DNA from: Mucilaginibacter yixingensis
GTDB lineage: Bacteria > Bacteroidota > Bacteroidia > Sphingobacteriales > Sphingobacteriaceae
Length of the DNA: 64,000 nt
Direction of reading: 5' to 3'
Assembly: GCF_041080815.1 (NCBI RefSeq)
Contig: NZ_CP160205.1
Coordinates: 930,001 to 994,000, forward strand
Positions 25,431-32,746 of this stretch are shown here, in pieces. Below the pieces are notes generated by a model, which searched no databases, was not told the DNA's origin, and saw nothing but the letters and a program-made list of their open reading frames with translations. Position 1 is the stretch's first letter. Each line of letters starts with the position of its first letter. The translations under genes and the position numbers were made by a program.

Positions 25431-25548
25431 TATCATTTCGGACACGGGAGAAAGCTTTTTTTCGGAGCGACCTGTTGGGGGGCAAGACCGAAAAGATTTC
25501 TCTTCCGCTTCTTCGCTTATCCCAACGCTCGTGCTCATCGAAATGACA
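25431..25548. repeat. Palindromic dispersed repeat (TCATTTCG family)
   Basis: TATCATTTCGGACACGGGAG and CTCATCGAAATGACA form the outer arms. The inner sequence contains AAGATTTCTCTTCCGCTTCT, as in the copy at 5255-5356. It follows the LolE-like gene and precedes its terminator. Confidence 0.7.
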
Positions 25549-25560
25549 TTGGGGGAATGA

Positions 25561-25593
25561 CAAATGCCGCGATTTTCGCGGCATTTGTCATTT
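25561..25593 (+). terminator. Intrinsic terminator
   Basis: CAAATGCCGCG (25561-25571) pairs perfectly with CGCGGCATTTG (25577-25587), followed by TCATTTTT. It lies 155 bases after the LolE-like stop, with a dispersed repeat between. Confidence 0.8.
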
Positions 25594-25670
25594 TTAAAAT
25601 ATTTCTTAGTTACTTACTCGCGCGCTTCCCTCCCTTAATATTCGTTCGGAAATGACAGCAAGAGATAGTG

Positions 25671-26453
25671 TTATTGATTGTTTCTCCACCTTATAGCCAA
25701 ATACTTACAAGGCGCATCCGCCGCGTTGCTGATGCCGTGCAGCTCATTGCTGTTCATCAGGTAAATATCGCCGGCGGTACCCTGGTATTTTTTATCGCCA
25801 ATAATCATTTCTGTATTACCCTCCAGTACCAGCGTTAATTCGGTATCAACATGGGTATGTGGGGTATGGCTCGGGCCTTTGGCTTTCAGCTCGGTAATGT
25901 GCAATTCCAGGTAATCAAACATGGCTGACGGGCGTTGCATATATTTAATGCCGCCGCCAAGGGTCGATGGTTTGTAGACGAGCGAGTCTGCATTGAGTAT
26001 TGCCGTACCACCTGCTTTGGCCGAGCGATCAAGGTTCATCGGTTGTTTAGAACGAAACTCCAGCGCGTAGTAGGTGAGGGGGCCATCGCCCACGTTAGCT
26101 ATTGATTGCGATTGTAGTGGAGGTATCAGCACCAAACTGCCCTTGCCCAGCGTTTGGGTTTGGTTGCCCACGGTAATTTTGGCTTTACCTTCTTTTATGA
26201 AGATCAGTTCCTCAATATCGGTTTGAGTGTGCGCTGGTTTTGGTGCGGCACCTTTTTGTTGTGTGGTAGCGTGTATTTCAAAAAAAGCCAGCTCAGCGGT
26301 AGAGCCTTGCAGAAATTTGCGGCTCTCGCGGTCGGCACTTTTGGTTATTTTGGCATCGGCCCAATGATAGACGCCTGAGGGCACCGGCGATATTTGAGCC
26401 ATGCCTTTTGCACAAAGCAGCACAAGGCCGCACAGTAAAATCATTCGTTTCAT
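25671..26453 (-). CDS. Exported double-cupin protein
   Basis: A 260-residue exported protein with signal peptide MKRMILLCGLVLLCAKGMAQ. Two cupin domains follow, about residues 70-130 (EELIFIKEGKAKITVGNQT and GSLVLIPPLQSQSI) and 195-255 (HTPHTHVDTELTLVLEGNTE and GDIYLMNSNELHGISN). The second has the histidine set HTHVDTE...H for a metal. The family is functionally broad: isomerases, dioxygenases, binding proteins. The substrate cannot be told from the sequence. It stands alone, transcribed toward the dispersed-repeat area. Confidence 0.8.
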   Translation of the reverse strand: MKRMILLCGLVLLCAKGMAQISPVPSGVYHWADAKITKSADRESRKFLQGSTAELAFFEIHATTQQKGAAPKPAHTQTDIEELIFIKEGKAKITVGNQTQTLGKGSLVLIPPLQSQSIANVGDGPLTYYALEFRSKQPMNLDRSAKAGGTAILNADSLVYKPSTLGGGIKYMQRPSAMFDYLELHITELKAKGPSHTPHTHVDTELTLVLEGNTEMIIGDKKYQGTAGDIYLMNSNELHGISNAADAPCKYLAIRWRNNQ

Positions 26454-26544
26454 AATAGTTTGTAATTGGGCTTGATAGCTAAATATAAAATTATCAGCTT
26501 TTTTGAGAAAAGAAAGCCCATCACAAATTATTTACAGCGGCAGA

Positions 26545-27933
26545 TTATTTTTTACCGGTAAAACTCAGCTTCAGGTTAACCCCACCCGCGCCAAATTTGA
26601 GTTGTTGCGAGCCAACACCATCTAACGGGTATTTAACAAATGGTTCCACAATCAGCCTGTTGGCCTTGCCCAATGGATAACCCATACCGAAGGATAGGTT
26701 CAGGGTTTTAGCCAGATCAAACCCACTAAAGGTTTTGGTTACGGTACTTTGCTGCTGAGTTTGTCCAAAATTGTAGTTTGTTGTATACGTCTCATTAATA
26801 AACGTGCCCGAACTTAAACCTGCAGCTATATAAGTATCATTCCTCTCCGGATTAAACTGGAATTTAAGATTGACGGGGATATCCAGGCCGATAAGGCTGG
26901 CCGCATAATTTCTGTTGATGCTTTCGGGCACCGCGGTGCCTTTTCCCTGGCTAACGCTCGCTACATTGGCAAAAGCACTAGCGGCAGCCATGGTAGCCAC
27001 AATTTTGTCTTGCGGAGTGGCGCTGTTGTAATTTAACGTGTTTTGCCCAATGGCCACACCGGTTGAAAGACGCAGGTGTTTGCTCAGCTTAAAATCAGAA
27101 CTTAAACCCGCACCCACGTTTACCGTATTATCGCTGCCTTTGGCATAATTGAAATAGGTTGCGGCATAAATACCAAACAAAGCTTTTTTAGCTGTTTTGT
27201 TGTTCTGTTTTGCGTTGTCTTTCTGATTATCGGCGGCCAGTAATTTATTCATCGCATCGGCTGACGACATTGGTTGCTGCGGCTGTTTCACAACGCTGTT
27301 GTTAGCCATTTGGGTTGATTTATTAACCTGCTGGCTATCAGTTTGTGTTTGGGCAGCAGGAGTAGGGTCAACGATTGATTTGCCTGGCGGCGATGCTGGT
27401 TTGTTATTGGCAATGGCCGTATTATTATTAGCCGGCGCAGTATCAGGCTTAGTAATCACCGATTGATTTGCGTTGGTTTGATTGCTTGTGGCCTGGCTCC
27501 GAGGCGTAACGGCCTGCACAGGGGCCGCTTGATGATATCCTCCTAAAGTATTTTTATTACCGGCCAATATAGGGGCGGTGCCCGAATGATTGATTGGGCT
27601 AACAACGGTATCTACGGCCTGAGTTGCAGGCGGTGTTGTAATTACATGGCCTTTGTTTTCTTTGGTTGGCTGCACTGGCTTTACATGTGCTACATTATTA
27701 TTGTTGGCGGCGTTATTACCATCGGGCTTGCGCAAAAACCACAGGCCAGTAAATAGCAGTAGCACGGCTGCTGCGGCATACCAGAACAACCAGGCCAGGT
27801 TGCGGTCTTTCTTTGCCGGATATTTTTCACGCAGCAGTGCCCAGCCGGCGTCGGCGTCGGGCTCTTCGTGCTCATCGAACACGCTACGGATGTGATCCGT
27901 CAGTTCCTGATATCTTTTATCCTCATCTGTCAT
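26545..27933 (-). CDS. Anti-sigma/outer-membrane beta-barrel fusion (dual-membrane-spanning type)
   Basis: A 462-residue protein with three parts. Residues 1-45 are cytoplasmic, acidic and helical like an anti-sigma domain (LTDHIRSVFDEHEEPDADAG, then WALLREKY). A single inner-membrane helix follows (about 46-67, LAWLFWYAAAAVLLLFTGLW). Residues 68-250 form a long Asn/Gln/Thr/Pro-rich linker, and 251-462 a predicted beta-barrel (FGIYAATYFNYAKGS to the end, with alternating strands and GVNLKLSFTGKK). There is no signal peptide. A protein anchored in both membranes is the layout described for the Dma anti-sigma factors of Bacteroides. It overlaps the upstream ECF sigma gene by four bases, so it is the obvious regulator of that sigma factor. 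The domain reading is from pattern and is inference. Confidence 0.8.
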   Translation of the reverse strand: MTDEDKRYQELTDHIRSVFDEHEEPDADAGWALLREKYPAKKDRNLAWLFWYAAAAVLLLFTGLWFLRKPDGNNAANNNNVAHVKPVQPTKENKGHVITTPPATQAVDTVVSPINHSGTAPILAGNKNTLGGYHQAAPVQAVTPRSQATSNQTNANQSVITKPDTAPANNNTAIANNKPASPPGKSIVDPTPAAQTQTDSQQVNKSTQMANNSVVKQPQQPMSSADAMNKLLAADNQKDNAKQNNKTAKKALFGIYAATYFNYAKGSDNTVNVGAGLSSDFKLSKHLRLSTGVAIGQNTLNYNSATPQDKIVATMAAASAFANVASVSQGKGTAVPESINRNYAASLIGLDIPVNLKFQFNPERNDTYIAAGLSSGTFINETYTTNYNFGQTQQQSTVTKTFSGFDLAKTLNLSFGMGYPLGKANRLIVEPFVKYPLDGVGSQQLKFGAGGVNLKLSFTGKK

Positions 27934-28466
27934 GATGTGATCATCTTTCTTAATTTCTCTTTAGCCCGGGTAAGATATACCCTTGATGAACTGGCCGGAA
28001 TACCCAACTGACCGGCAATCTCATCGTGACTGTAGCCGTCTACTTCATACATATTAAATACCAGGCGATGCATGTTGGGTAGTTTATTAAGCAGCTGCAT
28101 AATATCGCGGGCGTTCAGATCTGCAATTATGGTGCTGCCGGTGCTAATGCCTGCCGCGTTATCCAACTCGGTATTTAGCCATTGTTTCATTTCTTTGCGG
28201 CGGCTGTCAATAGCTGTATTTACCACAATAGTGCGCAGCCAGGCTTTAAAAGGTTTATCTGGCTGGTAGTTGTCTATCGATTTGAATACTTTAATAAAGC
28301 CATCGTTCACGGCCTCCATCGCATCATCACGGGTAAGGCAATAGCGTAGGGCAATACCCATGGCAAAGCCATAGAAATGCTTATAAAGCATTTCCTGGTA
28401 TTTTATATTACCCTGTTTGCATTGGCTAATGAGATCGCTCTCGGCCGTGCCCGTTGATACGTGCAT
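27930..28466 (-). CDS. ECF sigma factor
   Basis: A 178-residue extracytoplasmic-function sigma-70. Region 2 is seen at about residues 22-95 (EMLYKHFYGFAMGIALRYCL, then DAMEAVNDGFIKVFKSIDNY and FKAWLRTIVVNTAID). Region 4 is at about 120-175 (LLNKLPNMHRLVFNMYEVDG, YSHDEIAGQLGIPASSSRVY, TRAKEKLRKM). It recruits core RNA polymerase to a stress or envelope regulon. The next gene overlaps it by four bases (ATGA) and encodes an anti-sigma-like membrane protein, so the two form a sigma/anti-sigma unit. The upstream lipoprotein gene has its own terminator, so the pair has its own promoter. Confidence 0.93.
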   Translation of the reverse strand: MHVSTGTAESDLISQCKQGNIKYQEMLYKHFYGFAMGIALRYCLTRDDAMEAVNDGFIKVFKSIDNYQPDKPFKAWLRTIVVNTAIDSRRKEMKQWLNTELDNAAGISTGSTIIADLNARDIMQLLNKLPNMHRLVFNMYEVDGYSHDEIAGQLGIPASSSRVYLTRAKEKLRKMITS

Positions 28467-28552
28467 TAAGTAGATATTCGCTATTTGTTTTTAATAAGGC
28501 TTACGTAGTGGCTAACCGGAACGCTACACCTGTTGAGCGAAATTATATAAAA

Positions 28553-28577
28553 TAAAAAAGCCCCGAAAACGGGGCCC
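28553..28577 (-). terminator. Intrinsic terminator after the 28603 lipoprotein
   Basis: On the minus strand GCCCCG-TTTT-CGGGGC (28575-28560) is followed by a run of T residues (28559-28553). It lies 25 bases after the lipoprotein stop. Confidence 0.85.
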
Positions 28578-28602
28578 TAACTGGTAATGTTTTTATCGGT
28601 GT

Positions 28603-29046
28603 TTATTGCTTTCTAAAATCGTAATAATACACCAGGGTATCGTTAGCAAACTCGTACGATATTTGTAAACGGTTTTGAGCCGCTGTGTACAGGTAATCAT
28701 AATAGCCATCCAGGTGCACTTTGGTTTGCGGCAGGCTCACGTTATAGCTTTTATCGCCAAACAAAAAGGTAGAATAGTCATACTGGTAACCACCGAAGCT
28801 GCCGCCGTGTACGGTGGCGGTATCGCCGCTAATGGTGTAGCCGGTTGTTGAATTTAAAGAGAGGCTGAGTGCTACTTTATTTGCGGTGTCCATACCGGTT
28901 TTAGCCGCGTTGATGCGTAGTTTATAAAAGTAGCCGCTCCAGTTACCGGTAAGATTTGGTAGCGGAGTGGGATCTACATTGGCGCTTTTCATACAGCTTG
29001 ATACCAACATAATTAAAAATGGAAGTAAAAATAAAATTCGTTTCAT
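28603..29046 (-). CDS. Small lipoprotein, lipocalin-like
   Basis: A 147-residue lipoprotein. The signal peptide ends in the lipobox VSSC, with the lipidated cysteine at residue 18 (MKRILFLLPFLIMLVSSC). After a proline-rich spacer it starts LTGNWSGYFYKL and shows many short beta strands, as in lipocalin-like domains of Bacteroidota lipoproteins. Its location is the periplasmic or outer face of the envelope. No function can be assigned. It sits just upstream of the sigma/anti-sigma pair but is separated from it by a terminator. Confidence 0.8.
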   Translation of the reverse strand: MKRILFLLPFLIMLVSSCMKSANVDPTPLPNLTGNWSGYFYKLRINAAKTGMDTANKVALSLSLNSTTGYTISGDTATVHGGSFGGYQYDYSTFLFGDKSYNVSLPQTKVHLDGYYDYLYTAAQNRLQISYEFANDTLVYYYDFRKQ

Positions 29047-29111
29047 AGTTATGAGTTTACAATTGGTTATACGGAGGCGTTTATATAAACGCTACAAACA
29101 TCATCATTATT

Positions 29112-29915
29112 TTATATTTTTTTTGCTTCGTTCCAGAAAACGTCCATCTCCGCCAGGGTCATGTCCTGCAGGTTCAGTCCATTTTCGCTGGCCTTTTGTT
29201 CCAGGTATTGAAACCGTTTGATGAATTTTCGATTGGTTTTTTCCAGCGCATCTTCTGGGTTGATATTGATGAAGCGTGCGTAGTTGATGAGCGAGAATAG
29301 CAAGTCGCCAAATTCGCCTTCGGCTCTTTCAAGGTCTATCTCGGCAGCATCTTCTACATTAAACTCATTACGAAACTCCTGCATCTCTTCTTCTACCTTT
29401 TCCCAAACCTGGTGCTTGTGTTCCCAGTCAAAACCAATGCCGCGGGCTTTCTCTTGTATGCGCGATGCTTTTACCAACGCCGGGAGTGAAGCGGGCACAC
29501 CGCCCAGCACAGATTTGTTGCCTTCTTTAAGCTTGATCTTTTCCCAGTTGCGTTTTACCTCTTCCTCATTGTTGGCTTCGGTGTCACTGTAGATATGTGG
29601 GTGACGGTTAATCAGTTTATCGCAAATGCCGTTAAGCACCGCAGTGATGTCAAAATCATTGGTTTCAGAACCTATGCGGGCGTAAAATACCAGGTGCAGC
29701 ATAATGTCACCCAGTTCTTTTTTTATCTCGGTCATATCGCCATCCAATATGGCGTCAGAAAGCTCGTAGGTTTCCTCGATGGTGAGGTGACGCAACGTTT
29801 GCATGGTCTGCTTCATGTCCCACGGACAGTTGGTGCGCAAATCATCCATAATGTGCAGCAAACGTTCAAAAGCAGTGGCGGCAGTGTTGGCAGATGGCGG
29901 AGGTAATAGCGGCAT
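29112..29915 (-). CDS. mazG: Nucleoside triphosphate pyrophosphohydrolase MazG
   Basis: MazG hydrolyses (d)NTPs to the monophosphates, cleaning up unusual nucleotides. The 267-residue protein holds two MazG domains. The first has CPWDMKQTMQTLRHLTIEETYE and the metal-binding E-x-x-E/D set in EIKKELGDIMLHLVFYARIG; the second has KVEEEMQEFRNEF and EFGDLLFSLINYAR. I start it at ATG 29915 (MPLLPPPSANTAATAFE). An upstream in-frame ATG at 30005 would add 30 residues encoded partly by the 8-bp periodic repeat and is not credible. The gene stands alone between a lipoprotein and mnmD. Confidence 0.94.
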   Translation of the reverse strand: MPLLPPPSANTAATAFERLLHIMDDLRTNCPWDMKQTMQTLRHLTIEETYELSDAILDGDMTEIKKELGDIMLHLVFYARIGSETNDFDITAVLNGICDKLINRHPHIYSDTEANNEEEVKRNWEKIKLKEGNKSVLGGVPASLPALVKASRIQEKARGIGFDWEHKHQVWEKVEEEMQEFRNEFNVEDAAEIDLERAEGEFGDLLFSLINYARFININPEDALEKTNRKFIKRFQYLEQKASENGLNLQDMTLAEMDVFWNEAKKI

Positions 29916-29954
29916 GGTAGCTGTTTTGTTGTTGTAAAGGTAGGATTTAGTTGG

Positions 29955-29999
29955 GAAGTCCGGAAGTCCGAAAATCCGGAAGACCGAAAGCCGGAAAAT
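29955..29999. repeat. 8-bp periodic repeat upstream of mazG
   Basis: Units AGTCCGGA, AGTCCGAA, AATCCGGA, AGACCGAA and AGCCGGAA follow one another directly. A further diverged run (ACGGACTTCCCGACTTTCGAA) lies to the right at about 30013-30033, close to the mnmD stop. Confidence 0.8.
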
Positions 30000-30034
30000 A
30001 TGCAATTCATCTTACGGACTTCCCGACTTTCGAA

Positions 30035-30748
30035 CTACAACACCGCTCTCAGCATCTCCCGCTTTCCGGGGGCGCCAGGCGCTTTCTCTACTTTTAGTCC
30101 GAGGCTTTTGAGCAGGCGTTTCAGGTGACCAGTAATGGCGTAAGTAACAAATACACCGCCAGGTTTCAGGAAATTGATCGTATGGGTGATGGCCGCGTCA
30201 TCCCACATTTCAGGCTGATGAATAGCGGCAAAGGCATCAAAGTAAATAACGTCAAATTGTTGAGCGCTGCTAAAATCCATCAGTTTACCATATGCGGTTT
30301 GCAACTGGCAGTAATTGTTGATACTGATGGTTTGGTTGATACTTTGCGGATATTTATCCAGAAACGTATTCCATAAACCAGCCGATACATATTCATCATA
30401 ACCCGTAGCCGCCATGGTTGCTCCATTGAGCGGGTGCGCCTCAATCCCCGTGTAATTCAGGCTGATTTCTTTTGCGGTGCAATAATCAGCACTTAGCAAA
30501 AAGTTGAGGGCGGTACCCAGGCCCACTTCCAGAACACTTACTTCATTAGTGTCATTACCGGCGAGGAAATAGCGTAACCCACTGTTCAGAAAAACGTGAT
30601 TGCTCTCTTGCAGTGCGCCATGGCGCGAGTGATAGTTTTCGCCCACCTGCGGGTTATAAATGGTTTTTGAACCATCGCCGGTAACGGCAAAATGCCCGTT
30701 AACGCCCGGCTCGGGAAACATAAAGATAGATTGCTCCTGCTGTTGCAT
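30035..30748 (-). CDS. mnmD: tRNA 5-(aminomethyl)-2-thiouridine methyltransferase MnmD
   Basis: The methyltransferase half of bacterial MnmC as a stand-alone protein. It methylates the aminomethyl group at the wobble uridine of some tRNAs using S-adenosylmethionine. The 237-residue protein has HSRHGALQESNHVFLNSGL, the SAM motif VLEVGLGTALNFLLS, FDVIYFDAFAAIHQPEMWDD and a C-terminal FLKPGGVFVTYAITG. The FAD oxidoreductase half is missing, as is usual outside Gammaproteobacteria. The start is ATG 30748, because a near-consensus -7 box (GATATTTG) ends four bases upstream. Two further ATGs at 30784-30787 lie beyond that box and are rejected. Confidence 0.88.
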   Translation of the reverse strand: MQQQEQSIFMFPEPGVNGHFAVTGDGSKTIYNPQVGENYHSRHGALQESNHVFLNSGLRYFLAGNDTNEVSVLEVGLGTALNFLLSADYCTAKEISLNYTGIEAHPLNGATMAATGYDEYVSAGLWNTFLDKYPQSINQTISINNYCQLQTAYGKLMDFSSAQQFDVIYFDAFAAIHQPEMWDDAAITHTINFLKPGGVFVTYAITGHLKRLLKSLGLKVEKAPGAPGKREMLRAVL

Positions 30749-31194
30749 GGCGCAAATATCGGGATTTATGGTGGAATGGCCCATCATACGATGTAGAGGA
30801 ATCGAATCCCCGCGGTGGGACTATGAAGGTGAAATGGCATTTTAGCCGTTAACCAACAGCGTCGGGCTTCGGGCGAAAGCGGGCAGCACAGGAAGGGTTT
30901 GTGTGGTGGAAGAGGGCATTCAATTGCCGCCTGAAGCGCAGGGCTTGCGCGGAGCGACAGCAGGGGCGGTAATTGCGGCCCTGTGGTGCTGACTGATTTG
31001 CAGGGTATGGCTCTGTGCGGCAAAGAAGCCATTACGCTGTTAAGCGCTTTGGTTACTTTGGCGCCTCAAACGGCGAAGCCTTCTTGAGTGCTTTTAAGAA
31101 GCAAATTATACTACGAAAAACTAACAGCCCTCCGGCGGCGACTGAGCCGGATTGCCGCTGAATTTTAGCACTAACTTTACCCACAAAGTACAAC
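30749..31194. other. Non-coding region with a GC-rich, repeat-like segment
   Basis: Apart from the mnmD promoter box at its left edge, this region has no convincing gene. From about 30841 to 31090 it is GC-rich and contains inverted and direct word repeats: GCCGCCTGAAGCGCAGGGC, GCGCGGAGCGACAGCAGG, then CGCTTTGGTTACTTTGGCGC with TCAAACGGCGAAGCC. It reads like a decayed dispersed repeat of Sphingobacteriaceae. A minus-strand open frame of 82 codons (30784-31032) has no protein-like composition. Nothing else was found before the palindrome at 31195. Confidence 0.5.
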
Positions 31195-31280
31195 ATGTCA
31201 TGGGTAGGAACGAAGCACCTCTATGCCGATCCAAACCTCAAAATTGCTCGCTGCGATGCTTCGCTATCGCTCAGCATGAC
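31195..31280. repeat. ATGTCATG/CAGCATGAC palindromic repeat
   Basis: ATGTCATGGGTAGGAACGAAG and CTTCGCTATCGCTCAGCATGA are imperfect inverted copies of the family seen nested at 21621-21706. The element ends ten bases before the stop codon of the MBL-rhodanese gene. Confidence 0.75.
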
Positions 31281-31290
31281 GGGTAAGGTA

Positions 31291-32631
31291 TCAACGCAAA
31301 ATCGGATAATTCGCAATCTCCTCACCCAAATCATAAACAGGTACTTGCGTAATCTTGCCGGCCACAATACTTGCTGCCGCGGCAGAACGATAGCCTCCGG
31401 CACAATGTACTACAATGGGCTTGTCGAGAGGGATCTCATCCAATCGCTCGCGCAGTTCGGGCAGAGGGATGGATAGCGCATGTTTGAACATCCGGCCTTC
31501 CTCAACTTCGGTATGATTACGGACATCAATAATAGTGTAATGTGATGGATGGCGATTAAAGTCGTTTAAATCGAGCGACGGTGTAATAGCACTCATGCTG
31601 TTTGGCGGTAATATTGCCGCCAGGATGTTTTGCTCATAGCCAATTTTGGCCGTTTTTCTGATCATGCTTTCCAACGTTGCGTCATCCGCGGCAATCAGGT
31701 AAAATGGCTCGTCGTTATTGATCACAGACCCTAGCCAGGTTTCAAACTTGCCGTTGTTTTGCAGGTTGATGGCGCCGGGTAGATGCCCGGCTTTAAATGC
31801 AGTGGCTTGGCGGGTGTCTATAATAGTGGCACCTGCTTTTAGTTTTTTAGGAGCGATGCGGGGCACGGCAGCAATAGTTGTTTCCATATTTGCTGCGCCC
31901 TGGCGGTTCATTTCTACATTGTAGCCAAAATAGCGCGGTACAAAAGGCTGGTGCTCGGTAAGCATTTGTACAAACTGCAGTTCGTCCATCAGTTGCAGCG
32001 CGTAGTTTTCGCGCAACTCTCTGCCGATGGTACTCTGCAAATCCGGACTCATGTTTTTACCACATAACGAGCCTGGGCCGTGGGCGGGGTAAACGGTGGT
32101 TTCACGCGGCAGACGCATCAGTTTTTGGCGGGTGGAGTGGTAGAGCTGGCGGGCCAGTTCTTCTTTTTGGGCGGTAATATTGCCGGCGTTCTCGCGCAGG
32201 TCGGGCCGGCCTACATCGCCCACAAAAAGAGTATCGCCGGTAAATACGGCGGTTTGGCGGCCGGTCTCATCTTCAACAACAATACAAATAGAATCGGGTG
32301 AGTGGCCGGGGGTGTTAATGGCTTTTAGTTTGATGTCGGTCAGCGCAATTTCGTCGCCATCGTCAAACGTTTGGTGCGGATAGGTAGCGCCTACCAGTTT
32401 ACTTACGTAGATGGTAGCACCGGTTTGGCCATGAATCTCCAGATGCGAGCTCACAAAATCTGCATGCGGGTGGGTTTCAATTACCCCTACAATATCTGCC
32501 TGGTGCAGGGCAGCAAAATCATAATAAGGTTTCGGGTCTCGGCCAGGGTCAATTATGATCATCTTGCCGTTGCGCAGCACCGCATATGAGGCATGCGCCA
32601 ACCCGGTATCATAAAACTGGTTGATCAACAT
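31291..32631 (-). CDS. Metallo-beta-lactamase-fold hydrolase with two rhodanese domains
   Basis: A 446-residue cytoplasmic protein. The N-terminal MBL domain has HPHADFVSSH at residues 54-63 (ligand motif HxHxDxxxxH) and FTGDTLFVGDVGRPD, the pattern of the ETHE1 persulfide dioxygenase/glyoxalase II group. Two rhodanese domains follow. The first (about 250-340) has lost its active-site cysteine (YLIAADDATL). The second (about 360-446) keeps it in VVHCAGGYRSAAAASIV. The role is probably persulfide or sulfane-sulfur handling. The start is ATG 32631; a TTG two codons upstream belongs to a -7 box, TATATTTG, three bases before the ATG, which suggests a leaderless transcript. Confidence 0.88.
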   Translation of the reverse strand: MLINQFYDTGLAHASYAVLRNGKMIIIDPGRDPKPYYDFAALHQADIVGVIETHPHADFVSSHLEIHGQTGATIYVSKLVGATYPHQTFDDGDEIALTDIKLKAINTPGHSPDSICIVVEDETGRQTAVFTGDTLFVGDVGRPDLRENAGNITAQKEELARQLYHSTRQKLMRLPRETTVYPAHGPGSLCGKNMSPDLQSTIGRELRENYALQLMDELQFVQMLTEHQPFVPRYFGYNVEMNRQGAANMETTIAAVPRIAPKKLKAGATIIDTRQATAFKAGHLPGAINLQNNGKFETWLGSVINNDEPFYLIAADDATLESMIRKTAKIGYEQNILAAILPPNSMSAITPSLDLNDFNRHPSHYTIIDVRNHTEVEEGRMFKHALSIPLPELRERLDEIPLDKPIVVHCAGGYRSAAAASIVAGKITQVPVYDLGEEIANYPILR

Positions 32632-32634
32632 AAA

Positions 32635-32642
32635 CAAATATA
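32635..32642 (-). promoter_or_regulatory. -7 promoter box of the MBL-rhodanese gene
   Basis: The minus strand reads TATATTTG and ends three bases before the ATG at 32631. The same box at the same spacing precedes purM. Confidence 0.5.
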
Positions 32643-32746
32643 GTCAGTGCGGGAAGGAAAAGTTCTGAAAATCTGAAGTTTTCAATCGAAATATTACACG
32701 AAAATCAATAATGCCAAACTATATATTGTATATGGGCGCTATGGTT

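Noticed and set aside
29916..30005. N-terminal extension of MazG
   Set aside because: Encoded partly by the 8-bp periodic repeat, so the ATG at 29915 is preferred.
30785..30860. tRNA-like sequence on the minus strand (GGGGATTCGATTCCTC resembling a T-arm)
   Set aside because: No acceptor stem, D-arm or matching anticodon stem can be drawn around it, the loop is six bases rather than seven, and there is no CCA. At most a remnant.
30784..31032. Minus-strand open frame of 82 codons
   Set aside because: Pro/Leu/Cys-rich translation with no domain or signal; it coincides with a GC-rich repeat-like segment and overlaps the mnmD promoter.
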